Below, in pieces: positions 4,748-6,604 of a DNA stretch of 6,604 nt. The notes under the pieces are model-generated. The model searched no databases, was not told the origin of the DNA, and saw nothing but the letters and a program-made list of their open reading frames with translations. Source of the DNA: an uncultured Prevotellaceae bacterium (lineage in GTDB: Bacteria; Bacteroidota; Bacteroidia; Bacteroidales; Bacteroidaceae); assembly GCA_946415695.1 (NCBI GenBank), contig CAMKTM010000139.1, positions 1 through 6,604 on the forward strand, read 5' to 3'. The first letter of the stretch is position 1. Every line of letters begins with the position of its first letter. The position numbers and the translations under genes are program-made.

Positions 4748-6604
4748 TTATTCTTCCTCGGTTTCTCCGATGTCGAAGCCTACTGTCTCTTCCTCTACGT
4801 TGGAATTGCCTTCGTCTTCGTCGATGACGCTGCTGCAGGGGTCGAAGTAGCTGGGAATGTCGAAGTTCTCCGTCTGGGTGTAGCCGAGACGTGTGTCGGC
4901 ATAAACTTTCTGCAGGAAGTAAGCGGCAATGGGAAGTGCGGAGTTGGCACCTTGTCCTATAGCCATGCTGGCGAAGTGCACGTCGCGCTCGTCGCCTCCC
5001 ACCCAGGCGCCGAAACAGAGCCGTGGCGTGTAGCCTACAAACCAGCCGTCGCTGTTGTCGTTGGTCGTACCCGTCTTGCCTGCCATGGGTGCGGTGATGT
5101 TGTATCGCCGCCTCATGCGTGAACCAGTGCCGCCGTCGATGACGCCTCGCATCATGATGATCATCTTGTAGGCAGCCTCTTCTGAAATCACTTCTTTCAC
5201 TCTCGACTGGAACTCCGCCAGGACGTTGCCGTCGTTGTCCTCGATGCGAGTGACGTAGAGGGGATTGCGTCGCACGCCTTTCTCCGGGAAGGCGGAGTAG
5301 GCGCTGACCATCTCTGCCACAGAGATGTCGCAGGGACCGAGGCAGAGTGCCAGGGAGGGGTGGATGTCCTGGTTCTGAATGCCGAAGTCGTGCAAGAGCT
5401 TGACGAAGAGGTCGGGGCTGAGCTGGTTGAGCAGCCATGCGGAAATCCAGTTGTTACTCATCGCCAGTCCCCACTTGAGCGTCACCATCTCGCCATAGCG
5501 TGCACGGCTGCCGTTGCGCGGTGTCCAATGCTGGTTGCCTGCCACGATGTATGTCTGCTTCACGTTGGGTGCCACGTCGCACGGCGTCCAGCCGTTCTCC
5601 ATGGCCAGTGAATAGAGATAGGGTTTGATGGTGGAGCCCACCTGACGTTTGCCCTGCGTACACATGTCGTATTGGAAGTGGCTGTAGTCAACGCCTCCGA
5701 TGTAAGCTTTCACATGCCCCGTCTCGGCATCCATGCACATGAAGCCTGTGCGGAGGAAGGACTTGTAGTATCGGATGCTGTCGAGGGGCGACATCACCGT
5801 GTCCTTGTCCCCTTTTGTCGTATAGACCGTCATTTCGATGGGCTTTGTGAAGGCCTCGTCTATCTCAGCCTCAGAGTACCCAGCTTTCTTCATCTCCAGA
5901 TAGCGTGCGCATTGTTTCTTGGCCCGTGCCAGGTCCGCTTTTGCCTTGTCGGCAGAGATGGCCGAGGCGTACGGGGCGTTCTTGTTCGTGCGTTGCTCTT
6001 TGTCGAAGAGCGGTTGCAATTCGCCTGTGACATGCTTGGCCACGGCTTCCTCGGCGTATTCCTGCATACGGCTGTCGAGGGTGGTATAGACCTTGAGGCC
6101 GTCGGTGTAGATGTTGTAAGGGCGTCCGTCGCGGTTCGTGTTCTTGTTGCACCAGCCGTAGAGCGGGTCTTGCTCCCATGCCAGCGAGTCCTCGTAGAAC
6201 TTTTGCTTCTGCCAGGATGCATAGTCGCTGCGGACGGGCTTCTTTGCCATCAGCATGATGCGCAGAAAGTCGCGCAGATAGGTGGCATGCCCTTCCTTAT
6301 GGCTGACGCGATGGAAGTTGAGGCCCAAGGGACGTTCCCTGAGCTCTTCGCGTTGCGCTTCGGAGAGGAATCCCGCTTTCTCCATTTGCATCAGCACAAT
6401 GTTGCGGCGTTCAATGCAACGCTCAGGATAGCGGACGGGATTGTAAAGGCTTGGGTTCTTGCACATGCCTACAAGCAGAGCGCACTGGCAGGTGTCGAGC
6501 GCCAAGGGCTCCTTGCTGAAATAAGTTTGTGCAGCCGTCCGGATGCCGACGGCATTGTGCAGGAAATCAAAGTAGTTGAAGTACATGCCGATGATTTCCT
6601 CTTT
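4748..6604 (-). CDS. Class A penicillin-binding protein (PBP1A type), 5' end outside window
   Basis: A bifunctional peptidoglycan synthase that polymerises lipid II (GT51 domain) and crosslinks peptides (transpeptidase), anchored in the inner membrane with its domains in the periplasm. The frame is open to the edge: Lys-Glu-Glu-Ile-Ile-Gly precedes the Met at 6586, so that Met is internal. Numbering from it, residues 1-75 are the end of the GT51 domain (Tyr-Phe-Asn-Tyr, then Arg-Arg-Asn-Ile-Val-Leu-x-x-Met at 60-68). The catalytic glutamates, membrane anchor and true start are to the right of the window. Residues about 100-275 form the linker, with a charged helical part at 195-250. The transpeptidase domain has SxxK at Ser318-Lys321, SxN at Ser377-Asn379 and KTG at Lys504-Gly506, all intact. 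It ends in an acidic tail with about 12 Asp/Glu in the last 26 residues. The window shows 618 codons. Confidence 0.95.
   Translation of the reverse strand, partial: KEEIIGMYFNYFDFLHNAVGIRTAAQTYFSKEPLALDTCQCALLVGMCKNPSLYNPVRYPERCIERRNIVLMQMEKAGFLSEAQREELRERPLGLNFHRVSHKEGHATYLRDFLRIMLMAKKPVRSDYASWQKQKFYEDSLAWEQDPLYGWCNKNTNRDGRPYNIYTDGLKVYTTLDSRMQEYAEEAVAKHVTGELQPLFDKEQRTNKNAPYASAISADKAKADLARAKKQCARYLEMKKAGYSEAEIDEAFTKPIEMTVYTTKGDKDTVMSPLDSIRYYKSFLRTGFMCMDAETGHVKAYIGGVDYSHFQYDMCTQGKRQVGSTIKPYLYSLAMENGWTPCDVAPNVKQTYIVAGNQHWTPRNGSRARYGEMVTLKWGLAMSNNWISAWLLNQLSPDLFVKLLHDFGIQNQDIHPSLALCLGPCDISVAEMVSAYSAFPEKGVRRNPLYVTRIEDNDGNVLAEFQSRVKEVISEEAAYKMIIMMRGVIDGGTGSRMRRRYNITAPMAGKTGTTNDNSDGWFVGYTPRLCFGAWVGGDERDVHFASMAIGQGANSALPIAAYFLQKVYADTRLGYTQTENFDIPSYFDPCSSVIDEDEGNSNVEEETVGFDIGETEEE

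Overview
The window looks like chromosomal DNA from a Bacteroidales bacterium, most likely Prevotella or a close relative. The signs are promoters of the Bacteroidetes type (TAnnTTTG at -7), AT-rich leaders without a Shine-Dalgarno sequence, typical Bacteroidetes protein families and signal peptides, and moderately GC-rich genes set in AT-rich intergenic DNA. Assignment below the order is inference.

Layout. Positions 1-53 hold part of a palindromic 22-bp-period repeat. Positions 54-295 are a gene-free leader ending in a promoter. Three plus-strand genes follow: an exported serine hydrolase of the beta-lactamase/PBP4* family (296-1513), a TrmH/SpoU-type RNA 2'-O-methyltransferase (start best placed at 1589, end 2380), and an exported calpain-like (C2) cysteine protease (2482-4047) with its own promoter and a strong intrinsic terminator (4076-4123). 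From 4124 to 4747 there is no convincing protein gene. This stretch holds a GC-rich segment, a full 66-bp copy of the repeat (4202-4267), and, on the minus strand, what looks like a free-standing small RNA of about 140 nt with promoter and terminator (4409-4582). The last feature, on the minus strand, is the 3' part of a class A penicillin-binding protein (4748 to the window edge), followed by its probable terminator at 4702-4739.

The genes do not form an obvious pathway. The hydrolase and the methyltransferase may share a transcript because only 75 bp separate them and no clear promoter lies between. The hydrolase, the calpain and the PBP all act outside the cytoplasm; the methyltransferase is a cytoplasmic RNA-modification enzyme. 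No known defence system, mobile element, CRISPR array, tRNA or rRNA was seen.

The most unusual material is intergenic. The small-RNA candidate has 5' and 3' ends that are complementary over 11 bases and so could compete with its terminator. The two long palindromic repeats bracket the three plus-strand genes and differ only by what amounts to an exact flip of their 30-bp core.
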